A stretch of 64,000 bases of DNA from assembly GCF_027497255.1 (NCBI RefSeq), contig NZ_CP114903.1:124001-188000 (forward strand). Direction: 5' to 3'. Numbering within the stretch: the first letter of the stretch is position 1; each line of letters starts with the position of its first letter. The notes beneath the pieces are model-generated. The model searched no databases. It saw only the letters and a list, made by a program, of their open reading frames with translations, and was not told the origin of the DNA. The stretch comes from Micromonospora sp. WMMD882 (lineage in GTDB: Bacteria > Actinomycetota > Actinomycetes > Mycobacteriales > Micromonosporaceae). Position numbers and translations under genes: made by a program. This document shows, in pieces, positions 1-8,640 of this stretch.

Positions 1-910
1 CGTGCCGGCGGTCACCCGGCCGGCGGTGCTCCCCGGGTTCGGACACCCAGCCGGAGCCGCCTGCCGGCGCGGGTGAGACCGGGTGGGCGCGACCGTCGCC
101 GACCGGCCCGGGCGAGACCGGGTAGGGGCGGCCGTCGACGGCTGGCGCGGGTGGGGCCTGGTACGTCCGGCCGGCGGCGGCGGGTGGCGTGCGCCGTCCC
201 TGCTGCGGGCGCTGGTGGCGGTCACCGGACCGGCCGTCGCCTGACTGCCGCTGCCGGTCCCACCCGCGGTCCCGCTCCTGGTCGCGGTGGTCCCACTCCT
301 GGTCCCACCCGCGATCGTGCGGGCGGTCCCGGCCCCATTCGCGGTCGCGGTCGGGTGGACGGTCCCGGTCCCATCCGCGGTCACGGTCACGGTCACGGTC
401 ACGGTCGCGCGGGCGGTCGCGGTCCCGGTCCCGGTCCCGGTCCCGTGGATCGTCCGGTCGCAGGCCGGGCGGGTGCCCGGTGTCGTACCGGGCCGCCCCG
501 GTCTGCCACGGGTCGGCCGACGGGTACGCGGCCGGTGGGCGGTCGGCGCCGTGCCAGTCGTCCGGGTCGGCGGCCAACCGGGCGTACCGGGCGTCGACCG
601 GCGGCCGCCCGCCGGGATTCCCCTCCCAGCGGTCGGACCAGCCGGTGGACTCCTGCCCGCCCGCGCCGGCGTCCTGGTCACCCCAGCCGGGCGCGCCCCG
701 GTACCGGCCGTCCGGACCCACCGGCACCAGGGGGACGACCTCGGCCCGGCCGGTGGCGGCGCCCCGGCCACCGGAGGCGCGTGGCGCGACCTGCTGGATG
801 CCGATGTCACCGGGGTAGCGCTGCCCCGGGAACTGGGGATGCCACTCGTTGGTCGGCGCCATCACCCAGGACGGTTCGCCCGGGTCACGCCAGCGGTCGT
901 ACCCGCTCAC
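1..910 (-). CDS. Hypothetical protein with Arg-Asp repeats (C-terminus beyond left edge)
   Basis: The frame opens at a GTG (908-910 on the plus strand as CAC) preceded by a GGAGGT ribosome-binding site and stays open for 303 codons to the left edge, so the C-terminus is missing. The visible part looks disordered: a Trp/Gly/Pro-rich N-terminus (first residues VSGYDRWRDPGE) followed, around residues 150-215, by long runs of alternating Arg-Asp such as DRDRDRDRDR broken by GWD and EWG, then a Pro/Gln-rich stretch. The repeats are encoded by hexanucleotide runs near 379-445. I do not recognise the family. Such charged heads in actinobacteria often precede a membrane or enzymatic domain, which would lie outside the window. 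The gene is divergent from the ABC permease gene that follows. Confidence 0.7.
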   Translation of the reverse strand, partial: MSGYDRWRDPGEPSWVMAPTNEWHPQFPGQRYPGDIGIQQVAPRASGGRGAATGRAEVVPLVPVGPDGRYRGAPGWGDQDAGAGGQESTGWSDRWEGNPGGRPPVDARYARLAADPDDWHGADRPPAAYPSADPWQTGAARYDTGHPPGLRPDDPRDRDRDRDRDRPRDRDRDRDRDRGWDRDRPPDRDREWGRDRPHDRGWDQEWDHRDQERDRGWDRQRQSGDGRSGDRHQRPQQGRRTPPAAAGRTYQAPPAPAVDGRPYPVSPGPVGDGRAHPVSPAPAGGSGWVSEPGEHRRPGDRRH

Positions 911-1072
911 GAGGTGACCTCCGAGCCGCCCGCGCGCCGCGCCCGGGAGGCCGGATCGCGTCGGTCGCTCACGGCGGTCTCACCTCGTCGGAAATTGTCG
1001 CGCTGGCTGCCCGGCGGCATCGGTAGAGTCGCCCGGTCCGGCACTGCGTGGCTGCGGAAGGAGGGTAACGGC

Positions 1073-1924
1073 GTGGGCTCCGTCACCGCCACTGTGGGAC
1101 CGGCTCCGCACGCAAACGTTATCCTATGGTTTCGGACATTTGGCGCGATAGTCGGATCAGGATTCCGGCGACACGCCACATACCGGCAGGCAGCCGTGGC
1201 CGGAGCGGTCACCAACAGCGTCTTCGGTTTCCTGAAGTGCTACGTCCTGCTCGCCGTGGCCCGCGAGGCGGGGACCGTCGCCGGCTACGACCCGGCCCGC
1301 CTGGCCACCTTCGTCTGGATGGGACAGGGCCTGCTCGCCGTGGTGCTCCTCTGGGGCTGGACCGAGCTGGCCGACCGGATCCGGACCGGGGACGTGGTCG
1401 GCGACCTGCTCCGCCCGGTCCACCCGGTGACCAGCTACCTCGCCACCGACCTGGGCCGGGCCGGGTACGCCGTGCTGGCCCGCCTGCTGCCGCCGGTGCT
1501 GGTCGGCCCGCTCTTCTTCGACGTGTACCTGCCGACCCGGTGGACCACCGCGGTGCTCTTCCCGGTCTCCGCGACGCTGGCCGTGCTGATCTCCTTCGGC
1601 TGCCGGTACCTGGTCAACGCCGTCGCCTACTGGCTGCACGACGTGCGTGGTCCGATGCTGTTGTGGACGCTCAGCTCCGGCGTGCTGGCCGGGCTCTACT
1701 TTCCGCTGCGTTTCCTGCCGGACGGGCTCCACCAGGCGCTGTGGGTCCTCACCCCGTTCCCCGGTCTCTTCCAGGCCCCGCTCGACGTGCTCGTCGAGGT
1801 CGACCCGCCGGCGACCCAGCTCGGGCTGGTCGGCGGGCAGCTCGTCTGGGCGGCGCTGATCCTCGCCGGCTGCCGCGCGACCCAACGGCGGGCCGAGCGT
1901 CGCCTGGTGGTGCAGGGTGGCTGA
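1073..1924 (+). CDS. ABC-2 family transporter permease, first subunit
   Basis: A 283-residue polytopic membrane protein. The GTG start follows an AGGAGGG ribosome-binding site at about 1058-1064; the frame is open further upstream but that part lies over the divergent gene. Hydrophobic segments begin at about residue 45 (NSVFGFLKCYVLLAVA) and recur to the C-terminus, giving about six membrane helices. With the next two genes it forms the three-part arrangement of uncharacterised exporters (COG4587/COG3694 permeases plus COG4586 ATPase). Its role would be one half of the transmembrane channel; the substrate cannot be told from sequence. The last codons and the stop sit inside a 28-bp tandem repeat. 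Confidence 0.85.
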   Translation: MGSVTATVGPAPHANVILWFRTFGAIVGSGFRRHATYRQAAVAGAVTNSVFGFLKCYVLLAVAREAGTVAGYDPARLATFVWMGQGLLAVVLLWGWTELADRIRTGDVVGDLLRPVHPVTSYLATDLGRAGYAVLARLLPPVLVGPLFFDVYLPTRWTTAVLFPVSATLAVLISFGCRYLVNAVAYWLHDVRGPMLLWTLSSGVLAGLYFPLRFLPDGLHQALWVLTPFPGLFQAPLDVLVEVDPPATQLGLVGGQLVWAALILAGCRATQRRAERRLVVQGG

Positions 1925-1977
1925 GCGTCGCCTGGTGGCGCGGGGTGGCTGAGCGTCGCCTGGTGGCGCGGGACGCT
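1895..1977 (+). repeat. 28-bp tandem repeat, three copies, across a permease gene junction
   Basis: Copies begin at 1895, 1923 and 1951, each starting GAGCGTCGCCTGGTGG. The first copy encodes the end of the upstream permease up to its TGA at 1922-1924; the next two lie in the 5' end of the second permease. Since 28 is not a multiple of three, successive copies are read in different frames. Confidence 0.9.
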
Positions 1978-2805
1978 GAGGCCCGACCGGCCGGGTCGGC
2001 GGGCGGGAGCGCGCTGGGGGCGTACCGGGCGCTGCTCGGGGCGCAGGCCCGGTCGCAGACCGCGTACCGGGTGTCGTTCGTGGTGGACCTGGTCGGCAAC
2101 GTCGGGGCGACCGGCTTCGACGTGCTGACCGCCCTGGTGCTCTTCGGCGTCACCCGGGAGCTGGGCGGGTTCACCCTCCGCGAGGTGCTGGTGATGGTGT
2201 CGCTCGCCGCGTTCTCCTTCGCCACCGCCGACCTGCTGGTGGGCAACATCGAACGGCTGCCCCGGTACGTCCGCGCCGGACTGTTCGACGCGGTGCTGCT
2301 GCGTCCGCTGGGCGCGCTGCCGCAACTGCTGCTGATGGACCTGCCGCTGCGCAAGGCGTCCCGGTCGCTGTTCGGGCTGACCGTGCTGGTGGTGGCGCTC
2401 GGCACGGCCCGGATCGACTGGACCCCGGGCCGGGTGGCGCTGGCGCTGCTGGCCCCTGCCGCCGGGGTGGTCTTCTTCGGCGCGGTCTTCGTGGCCACCG
2501 CGACCGTCTCGTTCTACTGGGTCGAGTCGGGCGAGCTGGCGAACTCGGTCACCTACGGCGGGCGGGACTTCACCTCGTACCCGGTGACGGTCTACGGTGG
2601 CTGGTTCCGCGCGGTGTTCGCGTACGGGACGGGCTTCGCCTTCGTCAGCTACCAGCCGGCGCTGGCCCTGCTCGGCCGGGCCGACCCGCTCGGCCTGCCG
2701 GCCTGGACGGGGTGGGCCTCGCCGGGCGTCGCGGCGGTCGCCGCCGGGATTGCCGCCGTGGCGTGGCGGACCGGCATCCGCCACTACCGGAGCACGGGGT
2801 CGTGA
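1945..2805 (+). CDS. ABC-2 family transporter permease, second subunit (PF06182-like)
   Basis: About 286 residues, with a GTG at 1945 or 1963 as start; both lie inside the 28-bp repeat and neither has a strong ribosome-binding site, so translation is probably coupled to the upstream gene. After a short hydrophilic head the protein reads ALGAYRALLGAQARSQTAYR and then multiple hydrophobic segments, the pattern of the ABC2_membrane_6 (DUF990) family. It would be the second half of the exporter channel. The TGA stop at 2803-2805 overlaps the GTG of the ATPase gene, so all three subunits are probably made from one transcript. Confidence 0.82.
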   Translation: MAERRLVARDAEARPAGSAGGSALGAYRALLGAQARSQTAYRVSFVVDLVGNVGATGFDVLTALVLFGVTRELGGFTLREVLVMVSLAAFSFATADLLVGNIERLPRYVRAGLFDAVLLRPLGALPQLLLMDLPLRKASRSLFGLTVLVVALGTARIDWTPGRVALALLAPAAGVVFFGAVFVATATVSFYWVESGELANSVTYGGRDFTSYPVTVYGGWFRAVFAYGTGFAFVSYQPALALLGRADPLGLPAWTGWASPGVAAVAAGIAAVAWRTGIRHYRSTGS

Positions 2806-3824
2806 CGTTGAACGTGATCGAGGCGCACGGGCTGCGCAAGGAGTTCACCGTACGGGTGAAGGCCGGCCGGCTGCGCCGGCACAAGCGGGTGGTGACCGCG
2901 GTCGACGGGGTCGACCTGACGGTGGCGCGTGGCGAGATGCTCGGCTACATCGGGCCGAACGGGGCCGGCAAGTCCACCACGCTGAAGATGCTCACCGGCG
3001 TGCTCACCCCGTCGGCCGGGGTGGTCCGGGTCTGCGGTCTGGAGCCGGTGGCCCGGCGGACCCGGCTGGCCCGGCACATCGGCGTGGTCTTCGGGCAGCG
3101 CTCGCAGCTCTGGTGGGATCTGCCGCTGCGGGACTCGTTCGACCTGCTGCGGCACGTCTACCGGGTACCGGCCGACGCGCACGCCGCCCGGCTGCGCCGC
3201 TGCCGGGACCTGCTCGACCTGGACGCCTTCCTGGACACCCCGGTCCGGCAGCTCTCCCTCGGGCAGCGGATGCGCGGCGAGCTGACCGCGGCGCTGCTGC
3301 ACGGCCCGCAGGTGCTCTTCCTCGACGAGCCGACGATCGGGCTGGACGTGGTGAGCCGGCAGGCCGTCCGGGGCTTCCTCGCCGAGCTGGGCCGGGCCGG
3401 GGACACCACGCTCGTCCTCACCACCCACGACCTGGCCGACATCGAGCGGCTCTGCCGCCGCCTCGTGGTGATCGACCACGGCCGGGTGGTGCACGACGGC
3501 ACCATCGCGGCCCTGCACCAGCGGTACGGGTCGCGTCGGCTGGTGGTCGCCGAGCTGGACGTGGCGCTGCCCGAGCCGCCGACGCTGCCGGGCGCGCCGC
3601 TGCGCCGGGTGGAGGCCGACGGGCGCCGTCTGGTGTACGCGCTGGAGACGGCGGGGGCGGCCGAGGTGGTCGCCGGGCTGGCCGGCCTGGCCACGTTGCG
3701 TGACATCGCCATCGTCGAGCCGGACATCGAGGACGTGGTCGCCCGGATGTACCGGGACGACGCGGGCCGGGGCGGCGCGGCCCAGGAGGGCACGGGCCGG
3801 GGCGGCGTTCTGCCGACCCGTTAG
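2802..3824 (+). CDS. ABC transporter ATP-binding protein (COG4586 type)
   Basis: 340 residues with a complete nucleotide-binding domain: Walker A GPNGAGKST at 51-59, ABC signature LSLGQ at 151-155, Walker B VLFLDEP at 171-177, and an H-loop histidine in TTHD. The region before the signature carries GQRSQLWWDLP, typical of the COG4586 class. About 90 residues after the core form an accessory C-terminal domain. The GTG start overlaps the previous stop in GTGA. It powers the two permeases; whether the substrate is a lipid, peptide or drug is unknown. It ends three bases before the converging DUF3043 gene, leaving no room for a separate terminator. Confidence 0.92.
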   Translation: MTLNVIEAHGLRKEFTVRVKAGRLRRHKRVVTAVDGVDLTVARGEMLGYIGPNGAGKSTTLKMLTGVLTPSAGVVRVCGLEPVARRTRLARHIGVVFGQRSQLWWDLPLRDSFDLLRHVYRVPADAHAARLRRCRDLLDLDAFLDTPVRQLSLGQRMRGELTAALLHGPQVLFLDEPTIGLDVVSRQAVRGFLAELGRAGDTTLVLTTHDLADIERLCRRLVVIDHGRVVHDGTIAALHQRYGSRRLVVAELDVALPEPPTLPGAPLRRVEADGRRLVYALETAGAAEVVAGLAGLATLRDIAIVEPDIEDVVARMYRDDAGRGGAAQEGTGRGGVLPTR

Positions 3825-3827
3825 GGG

Positions 3828-4427
3828 TCAGACCGGGTCGCCGAGGTTCACCCGGGGGGCGGGGGCGCGCATCCTGCGGAAGGTGATCGACCGCATGATC
3901 GCGTACAGGTAGAGCGAGCCCATCCGCTGGTCGCTCTTCGGGAACCGCTCCCGGACCAGCTTCCTGATCCTGCGGGAGATCAACACCGAGTCGATCACCA
4001 CGCCGACCGCCAGGGCCGCCCAGAGCAGGTTGGAGGCCAACCGGATGGCCGGCGGCATGGCCGCCGACGAGCCGATCAGCACGACCAGCGCGCCACCGAA
4101 GAACCAGGTGCCCACGGTACGCCGGGAGTCGACCACGTTACGGGCCAGCAGCCGCTCCGGCCCCCGGTCACGCGGGCCGCCCTCGCGGCGGAACTCGGCC
4201 GCCGCCTCGGCCCGCAACTGTCGCCGCCGCTCCTTGGCCTCTTCCTTGTTCAGCGGCTTGGTGGCCGAGGGCGGCCGGCGACCCGCCGTCGGTCGCTTCG
4301 GGGTCTGGCGGCCCTTGGCGGGGGTGTAGCCCCGGGAGCGGGCGGCGGCGGACGACTCGTCCGGCGTCACCTCGGTGGCGGACTCGTCGACGACGGCGGT
4401 GGACTTGCGGCGAAACAGCGAGGGCAC
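3828..4427 (-). CDS. DUF3043 membrane protein
   Basis: 199 residues from a GTG at 4427. The N-terminal half is basic and disordered, with KRPTAGRRPPSATKPLNKEE and an Arg/Lys-rich helix near residues 75-90. Then comes RDRGPERLLARNVVDSRR and two membrane segments at about residues 115-155, ending with a cytoplasmic tail that includes ERFPKSDQRMGSLYLYAIMR. This matches the actinobacterial DUF3043 family (about 190-240 aa), whose function is unknown. An upstream in-frame ATG at 4469 would place the start inside the murA terminator hairpin, so the GTG is preferred. Gene order beside murA-nadA-glycerate kinase resembles that of other actinomycetes. Confidence 0.8.
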   Translation of the reverse strand: MPSLFRRKSTAVVDESATEVTPDESSAAARSRGYTPAKGRQTPKRPTAGRRPPSATKPLNKEEAKERRRQLRAEAAAEFRREGGPRDRGPERLLARNVVDSRRTVGTWFFGGALVVLIGSSAAMPPAIRLASNLLWAALAVGVVIDSVLISRRIRKLVRERFPKSDQRMGSLYLYAIMRSITFRRMRAPAPRVNLGDPV

Positions 4428-4448
4428 GAGATGAAGGGTAGCCAAACG

Positions 4449-4486
4449 CCGGCGGCCGGCGCACATCACGGTGCGCCGGCCGCCGG
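4449..4486 (-). terminator. Hairpin terminator downstream of murA
   Basis: A perfect inverted repeat with 16-bp arms (4449-4464 and 4471-4486) and a 6-nt loop, in the gap between the murA stop and the DUF3043 start. There is no T-tract, as is usual in high-GC actinomycetes. Confidence 0.75.
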
Positions 4487-4553
4487 TCGGGTGAGTCGGG
4501 TTACGGGCGGACGGGGCGTCCCGGCCGCCGGCCGGGCCCGTCCGTCACGTTGG

Positions 4554-5909
4554 TCAGGGCCGCTCGACGTGCGCGCCGAGGTCGGCGAGCTTCGCCTCGA
4601 AGTCCTCGTAGCCCCGGTTGATCAGGTCGACGCCGTACACCCGGGAGGTGCCCTCGGCGGCGAGCGCCGCGATCAGGTGGCTGAACCCGGCCCGCAGGTC
4701 GGGGATGACCAGGTCGGCGGCGTGCAGCTTGCTCGGCCCGGCGATCACCGCCGAGTGCTTGAAGTTACGCCTGCCGAACCGGCACGGGGTGCCGCCCAGG
4801 CAGTCCCGGTAGACCTGGATGTTCGCGCCCATCGTGTTCAGCGCCTCGGTGTAGCCGAGCCGCTGCTCGTACACCGTCTCGTGGACGATGGACAGGCCCC
4901 GGGCCTGGGTCAGCGCCACCACCAGCGGCTGCTGCCAGTCGGTCATGAAGCCGGGGTGCACGTCGGTCTCCAGCGCGGTGGCGTGCAGCTCGCCGCCCGG
5001 GTGCCAGAACCGGATGCCGCCCTCCTGGCCCGGGTCGCCCAGCCGCGGCGGCCGGGTGTCGGTCACCTCGTACTCGCCGCCGACCGAGCGGAAGACGTTC
5101 AGGAAGGTCATCATGTCGGCCTGCTGCGCGCCGAGCACCTCGACGTGCCCCCGGGTCGCCAGCGCCGCCGCCGCCCAGCTCGCCGCCTCGATCCGGTCCG
5201 GGATCGGCCGGTGGGTGTAGCCGTGCAGCCTCGGCACGCCCTGGATCTCGATCACCCGGTCGGTGTGCACCTTGATGATCGCGCCCATCTTCTGCAGGAT
5301 GCAGATCAGGTCGACGATCTCCGGCTCGACGGCGGCGTTGCGCAGCTCGGTGACGCCCTCGGCCATCACCGCGGTCAGCAGCACCTGCTCCGTCGCGCCC
5401 ACGCTCGGGTACGGCAGGGCGAACTTCGTGCCGTGCAGCCCGTTCGGCGCGGACAGGTGCAGCCCCTCCGGGGTCTTCTCGACCGTCGCGCCGAACTCGC
5501 GCAGCGCCTGGAGGTGGAAGTCGATCGGGCGGGGCCCGATGTGGCAGCCGCCCAGGTCGGGGATGAACGCGTGGCCGAGCCGGTGCAGCAGCGGCCCGCA
5601 GAACAGGATCGGGATCCGGCTGGAGCCGGCGTGCACGTTGATCTGGTCGGTGCTGGCGCTCTCCACGTTCGCCGGGTCGAAGACGAGCTCGCCGTCCTCC
5701 TGACCGTCGCTGACCTTCACGCCGTGCAGGCCGAGCAGTCCCCGGACCACCTCGACGTCCCGGATCCTCGGTACGTCGAAGAGCCGGCTCGGGCTGTCGC
5801 CGAGCAGGGCGGCGACCATCGCCTTGGAGACCAGGTTCTTCGCGCCGCGCACGCGGATCCGCCCTTGCAGCGGGGTTCCTCCGTGTACGACCAGGACGTC
5901 GTTGGTCAA
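4554..5909 (-). CDS. murA: UDP-N-acetylglucosamine 1-carboxyvinyltransferase
   Basis: 451 residues catalysing the first committed step of peptidoglycan synthesis: enolpyruvyl transfer from phosphoenolpyruvate to UDP-GlcNAc in the cytoplasm. The substrate-binding Lys-Asn pair is in VRGAKNLVSKA (residues 24-25). The loop cysteine that reacts with fosfomycin is kept (LGGCHIGPRPIDFH, Cys122), unlike mycobacterial MurA where it is Asp. The family's typical length is about 420; the extra residues include an insertion near 275-310. The start is a TTG at 5909 with GGAGGT five bases upstream, an uncommon start for an essential enzyme. It stands alone, with its own terminator hairpin. A second MurA paralogue elsewhere in the genome is possible. 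Confidence 0.93.
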   Translation of the reverse strand: MTNDVLVVHGGTPLQGRIRVRGAKNLVSKAMVAALLGDSPSRLFDVPRIRDVEVVRGLLGLHGVKVSDGQEDGELVFDPANVESASTDQINVHAGSSRIPILFCGPLLHRLGHAFIPDLGGCHIGPRPIDFHLQALREFGATVEKTPEGLHLSAPNGLHGTKFALPYPSVGATEQVLLTAVMAEGVTELRNAAVEPEIVDLICILQKMGAIIKVHTDRVIEIQGVPRLHGYTHRPIPDRIEAASWAAAALATRGHVEVLGAQQADMMTFLNVFRSVGGEYEVTDTRPPRLGDPGQEGGIRFWHPGGELHATALETDVHPGFMTDWQQPLVVALTQARGLSIVHETVYEQRLGYTEALNTMGANIQVYRDCLGGTPCRFGRRNFKHSAVIAGPSKLHAADLVIPDLRAGFSHLIAALAAEGTSRVYGVDLINRGYEDFEAKLADLGAHVERP

Positions 5910-6115
5910 CGCAACCTCCAGCGCGCGTCGATGCTGCCGTGTGGGGTGATTGAGGGGGCCGGCGACTCGTCGCTACCCGGACCGCGACCGTTGCCAGCCG
6001 GCACGGTCAGCCGTCGCATCGCACCACCATAGCCCTCGGAGAGCAATCCGACCCGGGCAGACCGGATCGGACGTCATGAAAGGGTGACGGAGGTACGTAT
6101 CCGCACTTCGGGGGC

Positions 6116-7291
6116 TCAGGCGCCCGGCAGGGCCAGCATCTGGTCCAGCGCCACCCGGGCGTGGTGCGTGGTGTCGGCGTCGACGGTGATCTGGTTGACC
6201 ACCCGCCCGGCGACCAGCTCCTCCAGCGCCCAGACCAGGTGCGGCAGGTCGATCCGGTTCATCGTCGAGCAGTAGCAGACCGCCTTGTCGAGGAACATGA
6301 TCTGCTTGTCCGGGTGGGCCAGCGCGAGCCGGCGGACCAGGTTCAGCTCGGTGCCGACCGCCCAGGCCGACCCGGCCGGGGCAGCCTCGATGGCCTTGAT
6401 GATGTACTCGGTGGAGCCGACCTGGTCGGCGGCGGTGACCACCTCGTGCCGGCACTCCGGGTGCACCAGCACGTTGACCCCGGGCACCCGGGCCCGGACG
6501 TCGTCGACGCTGTCGAGGGTGAACCGGCCGTGCACCGAGCAGTGCCCCCGCCACAGGATCATCTTCGCGGCCCGCAACTGCTCGGCGGTCAACCCGCCGT
6601 TCGGCTTGTGCGGGTCGTAGAGCACGCAGTCGTCGAGCGTAAGGCCCATCTCCAGCACGGCGGTGTTCCGGCCCAGGTGCTGGTCGGGTAGGAAGAGCAC
6701 CTTCCGCCCCTGCTGGTACGCCCAGTCCAGGGCGCGTCTGGCGTTCGACGAGGTGCACACCACGCCCCCGTGCCGGCCGACGAACCCCTTGATGTCGGCC
6801 GAGGAGTTCATGTACGTCACCGGGACGGTGTCGGCGGCGACGCCCAACTCGGCCAGGACCTCCCAGGCCGTCTCGACCTGCGACAGGACCGCCATGTCCG
6901 CCATCGAGCAGCCGGCGGCCAGGTCGGGCAGGATCACCCGCTGCGCGTCCGAGGTGAGGATGTCGGCGCTCTCGGCCATGAAGTGCACGCCGCAGAAGAC
7001 GATGTACTCGGCGTCCGGCCGGGCCGCCGCCTCCCGGGCCAGCTTGAACGAGTCGCCCGTCACGTCGGCGAACTGGATCACCTCGTCCCGCTGGTAGTGG
7101 TGACCGAGCACGAACACCCGGTCGCCCAGCGCCGCCTTCGCCGCCGCCGCGCGGGCCACCAGATCGGGGTCGCTCGGCGCGGGAAGGTCACCCGGACACT
7201 CCACGCCACGCTCCGTGGCAGGATCGCTGCCCCGGCCGAGCAGCAGCAGCGCCGTCGCGGTGTTGGAGGGTTCCACCCAGGTCGAAGTCAC
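6116..7291 (-). CDS. nadA: Quinolinate synthase
   Basis: 391 residues of the long NadA type. It condenses iminoaspartate with dihydroxyacetone phosphate to quinolinate in de novo NAD synthesis, using a 4Fe-4S cluster. Expected cluster cysteines are visible in CGVHFMAE (Cys100), RGHCSVHG (Cys251) and CYCSTMNR (Cys339/341); the substrate motif LGHHYQRDE is near residue 62. The GTG at 7291 is chosen because the frame upstream runs over the divergent glycerate kinase promoter. nadB and nadC are not adjacent, but a cysteine desulfurase lies about 3 kb away; in Corynebacterium such an enzyme (NadS) supports NadA. Two copies of a palindrome lie 44-89 bp upstream and may control it. Confidence 0.95.
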   Translation of the reverse strand: MTSTWVEPSNTATALLLLGRGSDPATERGVECPGDLPAPSDPDLVARAAAAKAALGDRVFVLGHHYQRDEVIQFADVTGDSFKLAREAAARPDAEYIVFCGVHFMAESADILTSDAQRVILPDLAAGCSMADMAVLSQVETAWEVLAELGVAADTVPVTYMNSSADIKGFVGRHGGVVCTSSNARRALDWAYQQGRKVLFLPDQHLGRNTAVLEMGLTLDDCVLYDPHKPNGGLTAEQLRAAKMILWRGHCSVHGRFTLDSVDDVRARVPGVNVLVHPECRHEVVTAADQVGSTEYIIKAIEAAPAGSAWAVGTELNLVRRLALAHPDKQIMFLDKAVCYCSTMNRIDLPHLVWALEELVAGRVVNQITVDADTTHHARVALDQMLALPGA

Positions 7292-7334
7292 GTTCCCATG
7301 CTCCCACAACGCGCACCGGATGCCGCTTTCCCGA

Positions 7335-7380
7335 ATGTGGGCTGCCACACTGCCCGGCCCTGATGTGGGCTGCCACACTG
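7335..7380. promoter_or_regulatory. Duplicated palindrome between nadA and glycerate kinase
   Basis: An identical 18-bp sequence, ATGTGGGCTGCCACACTG, occurs at 7335-7352 and 7363-7380. Each copy contains the dyad TGTGG-N4-CCACA. The copies are 28 bp apart, roughly two and a half to three helical turns, in a divergent promoter region. This looks like a paired operator; the regulator is not identifiable. Confidence 0.6.
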
Positions 7381-7385
7381 CGGGC

Positions 7386-8522
7386 ATGCGCGTGCTGCTC
7401 TGCCCGGACAAGTTCGCCGGCACCCTGCCGGCCCAGGAGGTCGCCCAGGCGGTGGCCGCCGGCTGGCGTACCGTCGCCGCCGCCGACGACCTGCTCATCC
7501 GCCCGCTCGCCGACGGCGGCCCCGGCTTCGTCGCCGTCCTCGCCGACGCGCTCGGCGGCCGGCGTGTGCCGGTGCCGACAGTCGACCCGTTGGGCCGCCC
7601 GGCGCCCGGGGAGATCCTGCTCACCCCGGACGGGACCGCCTACCTTGAGAGCGCCCAGGCGTGCGGGCTGCACCTGCTCGCCGCCGCCGAGCGCGACCCG
7701 AAGACCACCACCTCGTACGGGCTGGGCCTGCTGGTCGCCGCGGCGCTGGAGCACGGCGCGCGGACGGTGGTGATCGGCCTGGGCGGCTCCGCCACCAACG
7801 ACGCCGGGGCGGGCCTGCTCACCGCGCTCGGCGTGACCCCGCTCGACGGGACCGGCCAGGCCCTGCCGTACGGCGGCGCCGCGCTGACCGCCGTCGCCGC
7901 CCTGGACGGCGTGCCCCGGCTGCGCGCCGCCACCCTCGTCGCCGCCACCGACGTGGACAACCCGCTGCTCGGGCTGCACGGGGCGAGCAACGTCTACGGG
8001 CCGCAGAAGGGGGCGGACCGGGCGGACGTGCTGCTGCTGGACGCCGCGCTGGAACGCTTCGCCGCCGTACTGGAGAAGGATCTGCCGGGGTGCCCGGCCG
8101 GCCTGGGCGCGCTGCCCGGCGGCGGCGCGGCCGGCGGGCTCGGGGCGGCGATCCTCGCCCTGGGCGGCCGGTGCGAGTCCGGCATCGGGCTGGTCACCAG
8201 GGCCATCGGCCTGGACGCCGCCCTCGACGCCGCCGACCTGGTGATCACCGGCGAGGGCTCGTTCGACCATCAGTCGCTGCGCGGCAAGGTGGTCGCCGGG
8301 GTGGCCGGCGCCGCCCGCGACCGCGGCCTGCCCTGCGTGGTGGTGGCCGGTCGGGTCGCCACCGGCCGGCGGGAGGCCGCGACCGCCGGGGTGACCGACA
8401 CGTACAGCCTGGTCGACCACTACGGCGGCGAGGAGCGGGGTGGGCTGGAGGCGGCGATGACCCGGCCCGCCGAGGGACTGCGGGAGCTGGGCGCGCGGCT
8501 GGCCCGGCAGTGGAGCCGCTGA
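7386..8522 (+). CDS. Glycerate kinase (GlxK/GarK family)
   Basis: 378 residues from the ATG at 7386. The family phosphorylates D-glycerate, usually to 2-phosphoglycerate, feeding glyoxylate or serine breakdown into lower glycolysis. Family marks are the N-terminal VLLCPDKFAGTL, the loop IRPLADGGPG, the glycine-rich GLGGSATNDAGAGLL near residue 135, and VITGEGSFDHQS near residue 285 before a C-terminal Rossmann-like half. The second palindromic operator copy ends five bases before the ATG, so the transcript may be leaderless or nearly so. Its mycobacterial counterpart sits beside the same Fe-S carrier and adenosine kinase. Confidence 0.9.
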   Translation: MRVLLCPDKFAGTLPAQEVAQAVAAGWRTVAAADDLLIRPLADGGPGFVAVLADALGGRRVPVPTVDPLGRPAPGEILLTPDGTAYLESAQACGLHLLAAAERDPKTTTSYGLGLLVAAALEHGARTVVIGLGGSATNDAGAGLLTALGVTPLDGTGQALPYGGAALTAVAALDGVPRLRAATLVAATDVDNPLLGLHGASNVYGPQKGADRADVLLLDAALERFAAVLEKDLPGCPAGLGALPGGGAAGGLGAAILALGGRCESGIGLVTRAIGLDAALDAADLVITGEGSFDHQSLRGKVVAGVAGAARDRGLPCVVVAGRVATGRREAATAGVTDTYSLVDHYGGEERGGLEAAMTRPAEGLRELGARLARQWSR

Positions 8523-8640
8523 CCGGGTCCGTCCCGGCGGGGCGGCCTACAATCGGTTCTGGACCACAGTGGGAATCAACTGGACCGGCGGGGACGTTGG
8601 CCAGAGACGACCACACCGACGCGCGCAGGGAGAATTCCAC

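Noticed and set aside
4431-6032. Long plus-strand frame opposite murA
   Set aside because: murA is complete with catalytic residues; the opposite frame is compositionally biased shadow sequence (Val/Arg/Gln/Asp-rich) with no family pattern.
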